Shown piece by piece: positions 9,974 through 18,515 of a stretch of 64,000 nt of DNA. A model generated the notes under the pieces. The model saw only the letters and a program-made list of their open reading frames with translations. It had not been told where the DNA came from and ran no database searches. Position 1 is the stretch's first letter, and every line of letters starts with the position of its first letter. This DNA comes from a bacterium (GTDB lineage Bacteria > Oederibacteriota > JAAXVQ01 > JAUVAV01). The DNA is taken from NCBI GenBank assembly GCA_021108215.1, contig JAIORK010000049.1:206489-270488 (forward strand). The letters run 5' to 3'. Made by a program: the position numbers and the translations under genes.

Positions 9974-10003
9974 ATTATACTGATGTCCATAACGACCTGT
10001 CAA
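9974..10003 (-). promoter_or_regulatory. Sigma-70-type promoter of the hom operon
   Basis: Minus strand TTGACA, an 18-nt spacer, then TATAAT: consensus boxes at both positions. The expected start of transcription is near 9967, giving a leader of about 35 nt before hom. I see no leader peptide or attenuator hairpin in that short leader. Confidence 0.8.
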
Positions 10004-10057
10004 GTGCCAAGTCCTGCCAACTTTACATTTTTTCCTTTGTTTTAAGGGTCTTTTGGG

Positions 10058-10109
10058 TTATCAACAAAACCGGCAACCATCACGTGATGATTGCCGGTTT
10101 TGTTGATAA
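10058..10109. terminator. Long symmetric stem-loop, probable terminator of the efflux operon
   Basis: A 52-bp inverted repeat with 26-nt arms and one mismatched pair, centred at 10083/10084. The GC-rich core (CCGGCAA/TTGCCGG) is flanked by A-runs and T-runs inside the stem, so it can terminate in either direction. It lies 28 nt after the stop of the TolC-like gene and upstream of the hom promoter, insulating the two transcription units. Confidence 0.8.
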
Positions 10110-10137
10110 AAAAAACGATAGGATAAAATTCCAGCCG

Positions 10138-12027
10138 CTATTTTGATAAACCCATTGCTTTAAACAACCCGGAAATAGAGGTATAGTAATCCGCCAATGC
10201 CTGAACATAATTAACCCGTTCTTCGCCCAACTGAAGCTCAGAGGTCAAAACCTGCGAAAGTGGAATTTCATTCATCATCTGCTTGGCACGATTGATCTCC
10301 AAATCCTTTTCCCGAAATTTAATTTTTGATAAAGATGCCGTGACCATGGTCATGGCCTTTTGATAATTAAAGTAATTCTCTTCAACCTCATTGGCAACAT
10401 TGCCGCGCAGCTCAATAAGATCAGCTTCGGAGGTCGCTTTTTCCACCCGGCTTTTGGCCAGATTGGAAAAATTCTCCAGTTTATCAAACAATCCCATGGT
10501 AACACTTTGCGTTTTGGAATCCTTGGTATTATCCTGCTGACCAAACTCCGTGGGAACACTCTTCTTGTTCTCCCATGAATATTGCGCTGAATTGGCTCCC
10601 AGAATCCAGGATAATTGGAGTTTCATCGACCATTCATCACTGAGTTCAAGGCCTTCCCCTTTTTGGCTCTGACCGTTTTTTCCCACCTGACCAACAAACT
10701 CCAGTTTCGGCATATCCTCTGCCATGGATATCTTGATACCGTATAGATCCGCCAGCGTCGTGTACTCATTCACCGCAAGATCCGGCCGGTTCTTAAAACT
10801 CAGACCAAGGCACTCATCAAGTGAATAATTAAAATCAAAATCAGTGAATGTCAATACTGCATTAATCTGAATGCCGATCGAAGCGTCTACATTGCAGGCC
10901 TGACGCAATTCCAGTTCAGACAATGCAATATCCTGCTGAGAGGAAAGCAGCTGATAATAGGTCTGGTCCGTCTGTGATTGAACATTCAAAAATTCCTGAT
11001 AGGAATTAAGTCCTTGCCGGTATGCTTCACGGGAAAATGAAAGCGCAGACTCGGCGGCTTTTGATAAATCAGCCTGAATTTCAAAAACCATCTGAGTTTT
11101 TACCAATTCATAATAAGCTTTTTCCACTTTGTAGATGGTTTCCTGTCTGGCTTGTTCATGTTTTTTCTTAGCAACCACCAAATTGGTCTTATTTTGCTTC
11201 AATTCATAGATAAGTTTTCCGCCATTAAATATAATTTGTGTTGTTTCCAGACCATATTTCAAACCGGAAAAATCATCGTCGCCGCCTTCGCCGCCTTCAC
11301 CGCCTGAACTGCCTTCCTGTTTTTCCCAATTCGCTTTGACGGCCGGCAAAAATTCCCTTTCCGATTCAAGCACTTTGTATCTTTCATACTCATGTTCCCG
11401 CAGTGCCACCTGCACACGCGGATCATTCAGAAGCGCGACACGTTTACAATCTTCCAAATTAGTCAAAATTGTCGGAATTTTCTGCGATTCCTCCCAGGCA
11501 CTTTCTATTTCCTCAAGCTCCGCCAAGTCTTCGTCAGCATATTCATCTTCCCAATACTCATCCTCGTATTCCTCAACAACCTCTTCATAGTCATCCTCAT
11601 ACTCTTCATCCTCCCCGCCACTATCTTCTTCAAGTTCACCCAATTCACCGGTTTCAATTTCAAATTCTTCTTCCTCTTCAATAACTGCCGGCAACAATTC
11701 CTCATCAGATAATTGTTCACCTTCCAATATTTCTTCTTCAAACTCCGGTTCCGGAAAATACTCTTCAGCACCCTGCTCGATGTCCTCAGTCGATTCAGTT
11801 GGCACCTCGCCTTCACCAACATCGTCTTCCACCACCACTTCTTCATACTCAAATTCTTCGCCTTCCGGCGCGAATTCAGCCCAATCTTCTTCATCCTGGT
11901 CTTCATAAATAACTTCGTATTCTTCCTGATCATCCGCTTCCTGTGCCGGACTCTGAACAGGTTGCAGCATGATACCGCCCAAAACGACCATCATGATCAA
12001 GAGAAATAACTTATACTTCTTCCACAT
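10138..12027 (-). CDS. TolC-type outer-membrane efflux channel with long acidic N-terminal region
   Basis: Signal peptide at the N-terminus (MWKKYKLFLLIMMVVLGGIM...). Then a segment of about 150 residues that is roughly half Glu/Asp (runs such as EEEEEFEIE and DEEYEDDYEEVVEEYEDEYWEDEY). From about residue 185 onward there are two outer-membrane-efflux-protein repeats of long amphipathic helices (ETIYKVEKAYYELVKTQ, NEIPLSQVLTSELQLGEERVNY). The channel half has normal TolC length; the acidic insert is extra. The start at 12027 is chosen because GGGAG lies 6 nt upstream and it yields the signal peptide. Last gene of the adaptor-permease-permease-channel operon. Confidence 0.85.
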   Translation of the reverse strand: MWKKYKLFLLIMMVVLGGIMLQPVQSPAQEADDQEEYEVIYEDQDEEDWAEFAPEGEEFEYEEVVVEDDVGEGEVPTESTEDIEQGAEEYFPEPEFEEEILEGEQLSDEELLPAVIEEEEEFEIETGELGELEEDSGGEDEEYEDDYEEVVEEYEDEYWEDEYADEDLAELEEIESAWEESQKIPTILTNLEDCKRVALLNDPRVQVALREHEYERYKVLESEREFLPAVKANWEKQEGSSGGEGGEGGDDDFSGLKYGLETTQIIFNGGKLIYELKQNKTNLVVAKKKHEQARQETIYKVEKAYYELVKTQMVFEIQADLSKAAESALSFSREAYRQGLNSYQEFLNVQSQTDQTYYQLLSSQQDIALSELELRQACNVDASIGIQINAVLTFTDFDFNYSLDECLGLSFKNRPDLAVNEYTTLADLYGIKISMAEDMPKLEFVGQVGKNGQSQKGEGLELSDEWSMKLQLSWILGANSAQYSWENKKSVPTEFGQQDNTKDSKTQSVTMGLFDKLENFSNLAKSRVEKATSEADLIELRGNVANEVEENYFNYQKAMTMVTASLSKIKFREKDLEINRAKQMMNEIPLSQVLTSELQLGEERVNYVQALADYYTSISGLFKAMGLSK

Positions 12028-12165
12028 AATCTTCTCCCTATAAAGGATAGTTAAATTTCCCCGCTTCAAAAACTGAAAAACCGCTATAAGCTGTTACAAA
12101 TTATACTTGCCATCCCGCTGCCTTCCCGGCTTCCCAGCCAAAATGCAATGGGTTTCTTATTCAGT

Positions 12166-12182
12166 TTCCCCGCACCGGGGAA
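12166..12182. repeat. Small GC hairpin between permease and channel genes
   Basis: TTCCCCG, three-base loop, CGGGGAA, in the 170-nt gap after the broken permease. The same TTCCCCG/CGGGGAA arms occur in the larger hairpin at 41157-41198. No T-run follows on the minus strand, so it may be an mRNA-processing or repeat hairpin and not a terminator. Confidence 0.5.
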
Positions 12183-12197
12183 TTCGCGGTTAACCTA

Positions 12198-12950
12198 TTA
12201 AACCGATTCTTCCTGTGTTGGTTGCACACGCGGCGCACCAAATAATTTTCGGCTGATCCATGCAAGTACTTTTTGAGAGCTGGATTTAATGTCTTCAAAA
12301 ATCACATAGACACAAGGAATGAATAGTAAGGTTAATACCGTACTGGTAATCAATCCACCCACTACCGTGATTGCCAGGGGCGACCATAAATTCGAGCCCT
12401 CGCTGCGATCAAGTGCCATGGGCAGCAATCCCAACACTGCGGTTGAAACTGTCATGAAGATCGGTCGCAGACGGCTTTGCGAAGCCGCTAGAATCGCGCT
12501 AAACATACGTTTTCCCCGGGATACCAGCAGATTAATCGTATCCACCAAAATAATCGCCGGATTGACCACCATGCCGGCTAACATCAGCATACCAATAAAA
12601 ACCCCCACACTTTTCGGCTTGCCGGTAATGTATAGAGCAACGACCACCCCAATAATCGCCATGACCACGGAAAACATAATAATAAACGGTTGGTAATAAG
12701 ATTCAAAAAAAGCGGCCAATACCATATACACCAATATGACGGTAAGAATCACCGCCAGACTTAACTGCCGGGCACTCTCGATCATTTTATCGTAGTTACC
12801 GCCAAAACGGTAATAATAACCCTTGGGAAAATCGATCCCGGTTAAAGCGTCACGGACTTTTTCAACTGCCGAACCAAGATCCGTTGATACACTGGCTGAA
12901 GTCTGAATCATGCGTGATTTGTTTTTACGCCATATTTCCGACGGACCCAA
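12198..12950 (-). CDS. RND permease 2, C-terminal fragment (frameshifted)
   Basis: Continuation of the upstream permease in another frame. It begins at GPSEIWRKNKSRM, the segment that in the intact paralogue (GPSEIKRQDRQRY) follows the last periplasmic loop. It then carries the final transmembrane helices (VILVYMVLAAFFESYYQPFIIMF, SPLAITVVGGLITSTVLTLLFIPCVYVI). There is no Shine-Dalgarno or plausible start for an independent protein. With the 787-residue upstream piece it totals about 1,037 residues, a normal RND length, so this is one broken gene and not two. See the fragment 12908-15271. Confidence 0.85.
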   Translation of the reverse strand: MGPSEIWRKNKSRMIQTSASVSTDLGSAVEKVRDALTGIDFPKGYYYRFGGNYDKMIESARQLSLAVILTVILVYMVLAAFFESYYQPFIIMFSVVMAIIGVVVALYITGKPKSVGVFIGMLMLAGMVVNPAIILVDTINLLVSRGKRMFSAILAASQSRLRPIFMTVSTAVLGLLPMALDRSEGSNLWSPLAITVVGGLITSTVLTLLFIPCVYVIFEDIKSSSQKVLAWISRKLFGAPRVQPTQEESV

Positions 12951-15271
12951 ACCGGCGTAAGGTAAACTTGATCACCGTTGGGTGCCGTAACCGTCAATTT
13001 GTTAATATCATCAAGCGTCTTGCGGAATTTCTCCTGCAAACGTACGATGGTCTCAATCTCAATTCCGGCATTCGTGTGAAAATCAGTCCCGATAACCCCA
13101 CGCATTTGCGTATTGATTTCTTCCGCCATGGTCTTGACATTTATATCAAACTGCGCCGCTTTGGCTTTGTCCACATGGAAACGCATTTCAGGACGCCCTT
13201 CTTTCATCCGAATACGGACATCTGTCATGCCTGGCAGGGTCTCCAGCTTGTTCGCAATCGAGATCGCAAGCTGTTTCAATATGACGTAATCATATCCAAA
13301 TAAATCCAGCACCAACGTCTTCGTGCCCACTTCCTGTTTTTCTTCAAAATAAACGTAGGCAGGTCTAAACTGGACCAATTGAGGACGCAGATCATCCAAA
13401 ATTTCTTTGGTAGACCGTTTACGCTGATAGGCAGGTTTGAATTCAACATGGATTTCCGAACGGTTTTGTTCCACCAATGAAGATAAATTTTTCACTTCCG
13501 GAACTTTTGCCAGGAACCGTTCCACCCGTTTAACAATATCATTGGAAATATCCAGTTTGGTACCGGCCGGCAGTGTCAAATTCACAGTCACCTTATTTTG
13601 CTCCACACTCCCCATGAATTCCGATCCCAGCTTGGTGTTTAAGTAAACCGCCAGACCGAGCAAAATCAGGAGAACCAGGGAAAAAAGATACCGATAACGG
13701 ATGGCCAGGGTAAGCAGCCGGCGATAAATCCCTGCGAAAGTTTTCCCCAAAGGAACCCGTGCGCCCTCCACCCATTTTTTCTCTTCCACCTTGACCTCTT
13801 TCAGCATTCGGCTGGCCATAACCGGCAGCAATGTCTGGGCAACAAACAGTGATGCCGTGAGCGAAAAAATAACTGTCATGGCCAGTCCTTCATACAGCAT
13901 GCGAATTTCCTTATTCACAAAAATAATCGGAATAAAAACCACTACTGTCGTAATCGTGGATGCAATAATGGCAAAACCTACTTCTTCACTGCCAACCACT
14001 GCAGCTTCGCGTACCGGCATGCCCTCCTGGTTTTTCTTAAAAATATTATCTAAAACAACAATACTGGCATCCACCAGACTTCCCGAAGCCAGTGCCAATC
14101 CGGAAAGCGTCATGGTGTTGAGGGTGATATCCAAAAAATACATAGCTGTAAAAGTTGCAATAATTGCTAAAGGAATCGAGAGTGCAATAATCAACGGGCT
14201 GCGTAAATTCCGCAAAGTAATGACCAATATAAGCGAAGCCAATATCGCACCGCTAAACAAAGCACTTTTCACGGTTGATATGGCCGTTTTAATGCTGACT
14301 GATTGATCCATCACGGTTACAAAACGGATCCCTTTTTTCATTTTTGGTTTCATTTCTTCCAGTGATTTTTTAATCCCTTCGCAGACCTCGATGGTATTGG
14401 CCTGACGCTCTTTATGCACATAGATCGAGACCGTGGGCGCGGTATCATAACGCGCATAGCCGGCAGCTTCCAGGAAGGAATCCCTTACGCTGGCCACATC
14501 TCCGACTCTAATAATCATGCCTTCCGGAGAGGCTGCCAGACCTATTTTTTTAATACCTTCCACGGTTTTAAACTGACCAATCGCCCGCACCAAATAACGG
14601 TAATCACCTTTTTCATAGTTTCCCGCCAACAAGTTCACATTGTTGTCATGCAGTACTTTTACAATATGTTCAATGGAAAGACCGTATGATTGCAAGCGGC
14701 TCTGATTTATCTCGCATAATATTTTACGCTCCCGTCCACCGGAAACTTCTACATTGGAAACACCCGCCACCCGGTTCAAGGGCTCTTTAAGCTCCTTATC
14801 CGCCACTTCCCGCATATACTCCGTCGGAATGGTTTCCGAGAGCATGGCCACAATCATAACCGGCGCATCCGCCACATCATATTTTCCCAAAATCGGTTTG
14901 CGAATGCCTTTGGGAAGTTTATTACGAACTTTGGAAAATTTTTCCCGAACTTCCAACGCAGCAAAATTCATATCAATCCCGGGTTCAAATTCCAGGATCG
15001 TCTCGGATTTTCCATCCTCGGACGAAGATTCAATATTTTTCAGATGGGCGCAGGTGGAAACGGATTCTTCCACTTTCTTGGTCACCATATTTTCAACTTC
15101 GGTGGGCGGAACGCCCGGATAACTGATATTGATGGTCACAACCGGATAACTTGTATTGGGCATTAATTCAACCGGTAGCTGTGACAATGAAACAGCACCC
15201 AAAATACTGATGCCGGTAAAAATCATAATAATCGTAACCGGTTTTTTAATAAAATATGCCGGTAATCCCAT
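12908..15271 (-). CDS. RND efflux permease 2 (HAE1/AcrB type), N-terminal part of a frameshifted gene
   Basis: Inner-membrane proton-driven transporter subunit. It follows permease 1 directly: ATG at 15271, one base after that gene's TGA, with GGAGGAGG upstream. Transmembrane helix 1, the porter loops and helices 2-6 are intact. The helix-4 proton relay reads LVDAS (Asp401-Ala402) where permease 1 and AcrB have LVDDA. The frame runs off after DQVYLT into PVWVRRKYG and stops, while GLGPSEI continues in another frame. Compared with permease 1 (VPL, eight residues, GVGPSEI), about 19 bases appear deleted. Either a pseudogene or a sequencing/assembly error. A two-permease set with one adaptor resembles MdtABC. 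Confidence 0.9.
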   Translation of the reverse strand: MGLPAYFIKKPVTIIMIFTGISILGAVSLSQLPVELMPNTSYPVVTINISYPGVPPTEVENMVTKKVEESVSTCAHLKNIESSSEDGKSETILEFEPGIDMNFAALEVREKFSKVRNKLPKGIRKPILGKYDVADAPVMIVAMLSETIPTEYMREVADKELKEPLNRVAGVSNVEVSGGRERKILCEINQSRLQSYGLSIEHIVKVLHDNNVNLLAGNYEKGDYRYLVRAIGQFKTVEGIKKIGLAASPEGMIIRVGDVASVRDSFLEAAGYARYDTAPTVSIYVHKERQANTIEVCEGIKKSLEEMKPKMKKGIRFVTVMDQSVSIKTAISTVKSALFSGAILASLILVITLRNLRSPLIIALSIPLAIIATFTAMYFLDITLNTMTLSGLALASGSLVDASIVVLDNIFKKNQEGMPVREAAVVGSEEVGFAIIASTITTVVVFIPIIFVNKEIRMLYEGLAMTVIFSLTASLFVAQTLLPVMASRMLKEVKVEEKKWVEGARVPLGKTFAGIYRRLLTLAIRYRYLFSLVLLILLGLAVYLNTKLGSEFMGSVEQNKVTVNLTLPAGTKLDISNDIVKRVERFLAKVPEVKNLSSLVEQNRSEIHVEFKPAYQRKRSTKEILDDLRPQLVQFRPAYVYFEEKQEVGTKTLVLDLFGYDYVILKQLAISIANKLETLPGMTDVRIRMKEGRPEMRFHVDKAKAAQFDINVKTMAEEINTQMRGVIGTDFHTNAGIEIETIVRLQEKFRKTLDDINKLTVTAPNGDQVYLTPVWVRRKYGVKTNHA

Positions 15272-15272
15272 A

Positions 15273-18200
15273 TCAGGAAACCTCCTCCACCGGCTTTTTC
15301 AGCAGTACTGCCATACGATGCTGAGCATTGTCCACCAGCAAATAAATCACCGGAATAACCACTATCGTCAGAAAGGTGGAAGATGCCAGTCCGCCGATAA
15401 CCGTAACCGCTAAAGGTGCCATCAATTCTCCACCCATTGACAATGGAAACAGGGCAATGATGGTGGAAAAAGCAGTCATCAGAATCGGACGCATCCGCAC
15501 CCGGCTGGCCCGAATAATCGCATCCTCTGCCTGCACACCTTGTTCACGTAACAAATTGGTATAATCAATTAAAATAATCCCATTGGACACAACAATCCCG
15601 ATCAGCATAATCATACCGATAATAACCACCAGTGAAACCGGGGTTCCGGTCATAAAAAGAATAACCGTCACACCGATCAGAGAAAGAGGTACGGTAAACA
15701 TAATAATGAACGGCTGGATCAGGGACTCAAACTGTGAGGCCATAATCATGTAGACCAGCACCACGGCAAGAATCAGGGCAAATGCCAGACTCTGGAAAGA
15801 TTCATTCATTTGTTCGCTCTCGCCTCCCAGATAAATAAAATATTCATCCGGTACCGGGTACTTGGCCAGTCGCCCCCTTATTTCATTGATGACTTCATTT
15901 AAACTGCGTTTATAAATATTCGCCGTCACCATGATATAACGTTGTCTGTCCTGCCGCTTGATTTCCGAAGGTCCGACGCCCACACCAATATAGGCAACTT
16001 CATTTAAAGGCACCTGAAGTTCAAGCGGTGAATGGATATATAAATTGCGTAAATCAGTTACGTTTTTCCTGTCCTCCGGACGCATACGAAGTCTAATGTC
16101 GACCTCATCTTTTCCCGGTTCCTTATATTTCGTATCCACAGCACCTTTAATCGCAATTTTAGCTGTCCGTGAAATATCATCTACAGATAAATTATATAAG
16201 GCCGCTTTATCGCGCTGGATATACACTTTGGTTTCAGGTGCTTCCTCCACCATTGTATTTTTGATTCCATAGAGACCTTTTATCTCCAGTAGGAGTTCTT
16301 CCACATCTTTGGTCATTTTTGCCATCAAACTAAGATCAGTCCCCTTAATGATCACAGCTATCGGTGCCCCGCCGGTAAAGGCTGAGACCTTCAAAGCACT
16401 GTCCTGTACCAGATACTCAAATCGGGCCGGCCCGGTATCCAGTTTTTCCACCTTATCCTTGACTTCCTGCACCACATCGCTGGTTGAACGTTTCCGCTTC
16501 TTTTTCAAATTGATCATCAGGGTCGCCTGGTGCGATCCCATTGCATCCGCCACCTGCCCGGCATCCTCATCCTTGGAAGATCCAATATTGAGAGTCACAT
16601 TATATATTTCCTGAATAGCCAGCAGGATATCCTCCACCTGCCGGGAAACCCTATCCGTCACATCAATCAACGCCCCGGTGGGAAGATTAATTTTAATGAC
16701 AAATTGTCCTTGGTCAACTTTGGGCATAAATTCTTTTTTGAGTGGAATAAATAAAACCATCGCAGCAATAAAAAGAAATACAACCAACCCCATACTTACG
16801 CGTTTATTTTTCATAAACCAATCAAGCGTTTTCATAAAAAACATTTCAAATGCTTTAAGATGTTTTTCAAAATAACGAAGAAATTTCACTTCATCCAGCT
16901 GGCTCTCGCCGCCCTGCGAGACCAACATCGGAATCAACAACATGGCACCCATGGTGGATGCGAGCAGGGAGAAAGTCACTGTCAAAGCCAGATGTGAAAA
17001 AAGCTGTCCGGCAACCCCTTTCACAAACACCATTGGCAAAAACACAACAATCGTCGTCAATGTCGAAGCGACAACTGCGGTAGACACTTCACTTGCACCG
17101 ATCACAGCCGCTTCCTTGGGTTTCAAGCCCAATTGACAATGACGATAAATATTTTCAATAACGACAATCGCATCATCCACCAAACGACCAATGCCCAGCG
17201 CCAAGCCACCCAATGACATCATATTCAAGGTAATATCCGAAAAATACATCAAAGAAAATGTGGCCAAAATCGCGATCGGAATAGAGGTAACCACGATGAT
17301 GGAAGCGCGCAAATTCCGGAGAAAAATCAAAATAACTATAAAGGCTAAAATCCCTCCAACCGCCGCATCCTTAAATACACCGTTGATGGATTTTTTTACA
17401 AAAACAGACTGATCATAAACCGTGATGATCCGGATATTACGCCCGCGGGGCAAATCAGCTTTTAATTTTGTTAACGCCTTTTTAACATTATCAACTGCTT
17501 CCAGCGTGTTACCGCCGGCCTGTTTTTGAATGGTAATTGAAATGTTTTCCCTGCCATTGTAACGGGAAATCGAGGTTTTCTCCTTAAACGTATCGTATAC
17601 TTTTCCAATATCTGAAAGCAATATCACCCGGTTATCTTTATATCGCTTCACATCATCCGCCGGCTGCGTCAGCGGCATCTGGTTGAGTTGCAGCAACTGC
17701 TGTTCCTGTGCCTCATATTCTTCGCTTTTATCAAGACCTACCGGCGATTTTTCAATTTCATCCAACGAGGTATACTCACCCATCGTACGGATCAGATAAT
17801 CATAAAAATGCCCATGAATCGTACCTGCCGGATAATTCACATTTGAATTTTTAATCGCCTCCATCACCGAAAGTGATGAAATTTTGGCGGCATTCAAACG
17901 TCCCAGATCCAGGTCAACCAAAATTTCCCTGTCCAAGCCGCCTGTGATCTGAACAGAAGCAACCCCTTCTGATTTTTCAATCTGATTTTTGATGATTTTT
18001 TTGGAAATTTCCCGAACCTCATGCAACGGCATATCAGCAGAAACCGACAAAGTCATCACCGGCAGTTCAAAAGGATTATATTTCATGACAATGGGATCTT
18101 CTGATTCACGCGGTAATTTTTCTTTGACCAAATCGATTTTTTCGCGGACATTCAATGCGGCAAAATCCATGGACGTTCCCCAGGCAAATTCAAGCATGAC

Positions 18201-18476
18201 CAGCGAAACACCCTCGCGCGATGTCGAATTGATCCGTTTGACATTATTTACAGAACTACAGGCGTCTTCAATCGGTTTGGTTATCAAAACCTCAATTTCT
18301 TCCGGCGCAGCATTCTCATAATTCGTCAGTACAGTGAGTTGCGGAAAGGTAATCGGCGGAAACAATTCACGCGGAAGCCGCAAATAGGAAATAACGCCCA
18401 ATAATATGACTGCCGTAAAAATCATCGCCACGAAAACAGGCCGGCGAACAGCAAATTTCGGTGCATTTTCAATCAA
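15273..18476 (-). CDS. RND efflux permease 1 (HAE1/AcrB type)
   Basis: Full-length RND permease of about 1,067 residues. N-terminal FAVRRPVFVAMIF, two large periplasmic loops, and helix 4 with the proton-relay pair intact (LVDDAIVVIENIY, Asp434-Asp435). The C-terminal VLVYMIMASQFESLIQPFIIMFTVPLSLIG block is typical. The start is a TTG at 18476 with GAGG 8 nt upstream. It sits 39 nt after the adaptor and one base before permease 2. Substrate unknown; the family exports drugs, bile salts, lipids or metabolites. As the only permease here with a complete relay and frame, it is probably the working one. Confidence 0.93.
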   Translation of the reverse strand: MIENAPKFAVRRPVFVAMIFTAVILLGVISYLRLPRELFPPITFPQLTVLTNYENAAPEEIEVLITKPIEDACSSVNNVKRINSTSREGVSLVMLEFAWGTSMDFAALNVREKIDLVKEKLPRESEDPIVMKYNPFELPVMTLSVSADMPLHEVREISKKIIKNQIEKSEGVASVQITGGLDREILVDLDLGRLNAAKISSLSVMEAIKNSNVNYPAGTIHGHFYDYLIRTMGEYTSLDEIEKSPVGLDKSEEYEAQEQQLLQLNQMPLTQPADDVKRYKDNRVILLSDIGKVYDTFKEKTSISRYNGRENISITIQKQAGGNTLEAVDNVKKALTKLKADLPRGRNIRIITVYDQSVFVKKSINGVFKDAAVGGILAFIVILIFLRNLRASIIVVTSIPIAILATFSLMYFSDITLNMMSLGGLALGIGRLVDDAIVVIENIYRHCQLGLKPKEAAVIGASEVSTAVVASTLTTIVVFLPMVFVKGVAGQLFSHLALTVTFSLLASTMGAMLLIPMLVSQGGESQLDEVKFLRYFEKHLKAFEMFFMKTLDWFMKNKRVSMGLVVFLFIAAMVLFIPLKKEFMPKVDQGQFVIKINLPTGALIDVTDRVSRQVEDILLAIQEIYNVTLNIGSSKDEDAGQVADAMGSHQATLMINLKKKRKRSTSDVVQEVKDKVEKLDTGPARFEYLVQDSALKVSAFTGGAPIAVIIKGTDLSLMAKMTKDVEELLLEIKGLYGIKNTMVEEAPETKVYIQRDKAALYNLSVDDISRTAKIAIKGAVDTKYKEPGKDEVDIRLRMRPEDRKNVTDLRNLYIHSPLELQVPLNEVAYIGVGVGPSEIKRQDRQRYIMVTANIYKRSLNEVINEIRGRLAKYPVPDEYFIYLGGESEQMNESFQSLAFALILAVVLVYMIMASQFESLIQPFIIMFTVPLSLIGVTVILFMTGTPVSLVVIIGMIMLIGIVVSNGIILIDYTNLLREQGVQAEDAIIRASRVRMRPILMTAFSTIIALFPLSMGGELMAPLAVTVIGGLASSTFLTIVVIPVIYLLVDNAQHRMAVLLKKPVEEVS

Positions 18477-18515
18477 TTTCTTATCCTCGCTGTTGTTTTG
18501 TTCATTTGCCTGATC

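Noticed and set aside
11505..11933. 142-codon minus-strand frame, very Lys/Arg-rich
   Set aside because: It is the alternate-frame reading of the GAA/GAT-rich acidic segment of the TolC-like gene; no ribosome-binding site.
12198..12950. Independent small permease gene
   Set aside because: Lacks a start signal and the N-terminal half of any RND domain; it is the frameshifted C-terminus of the upstream gene.
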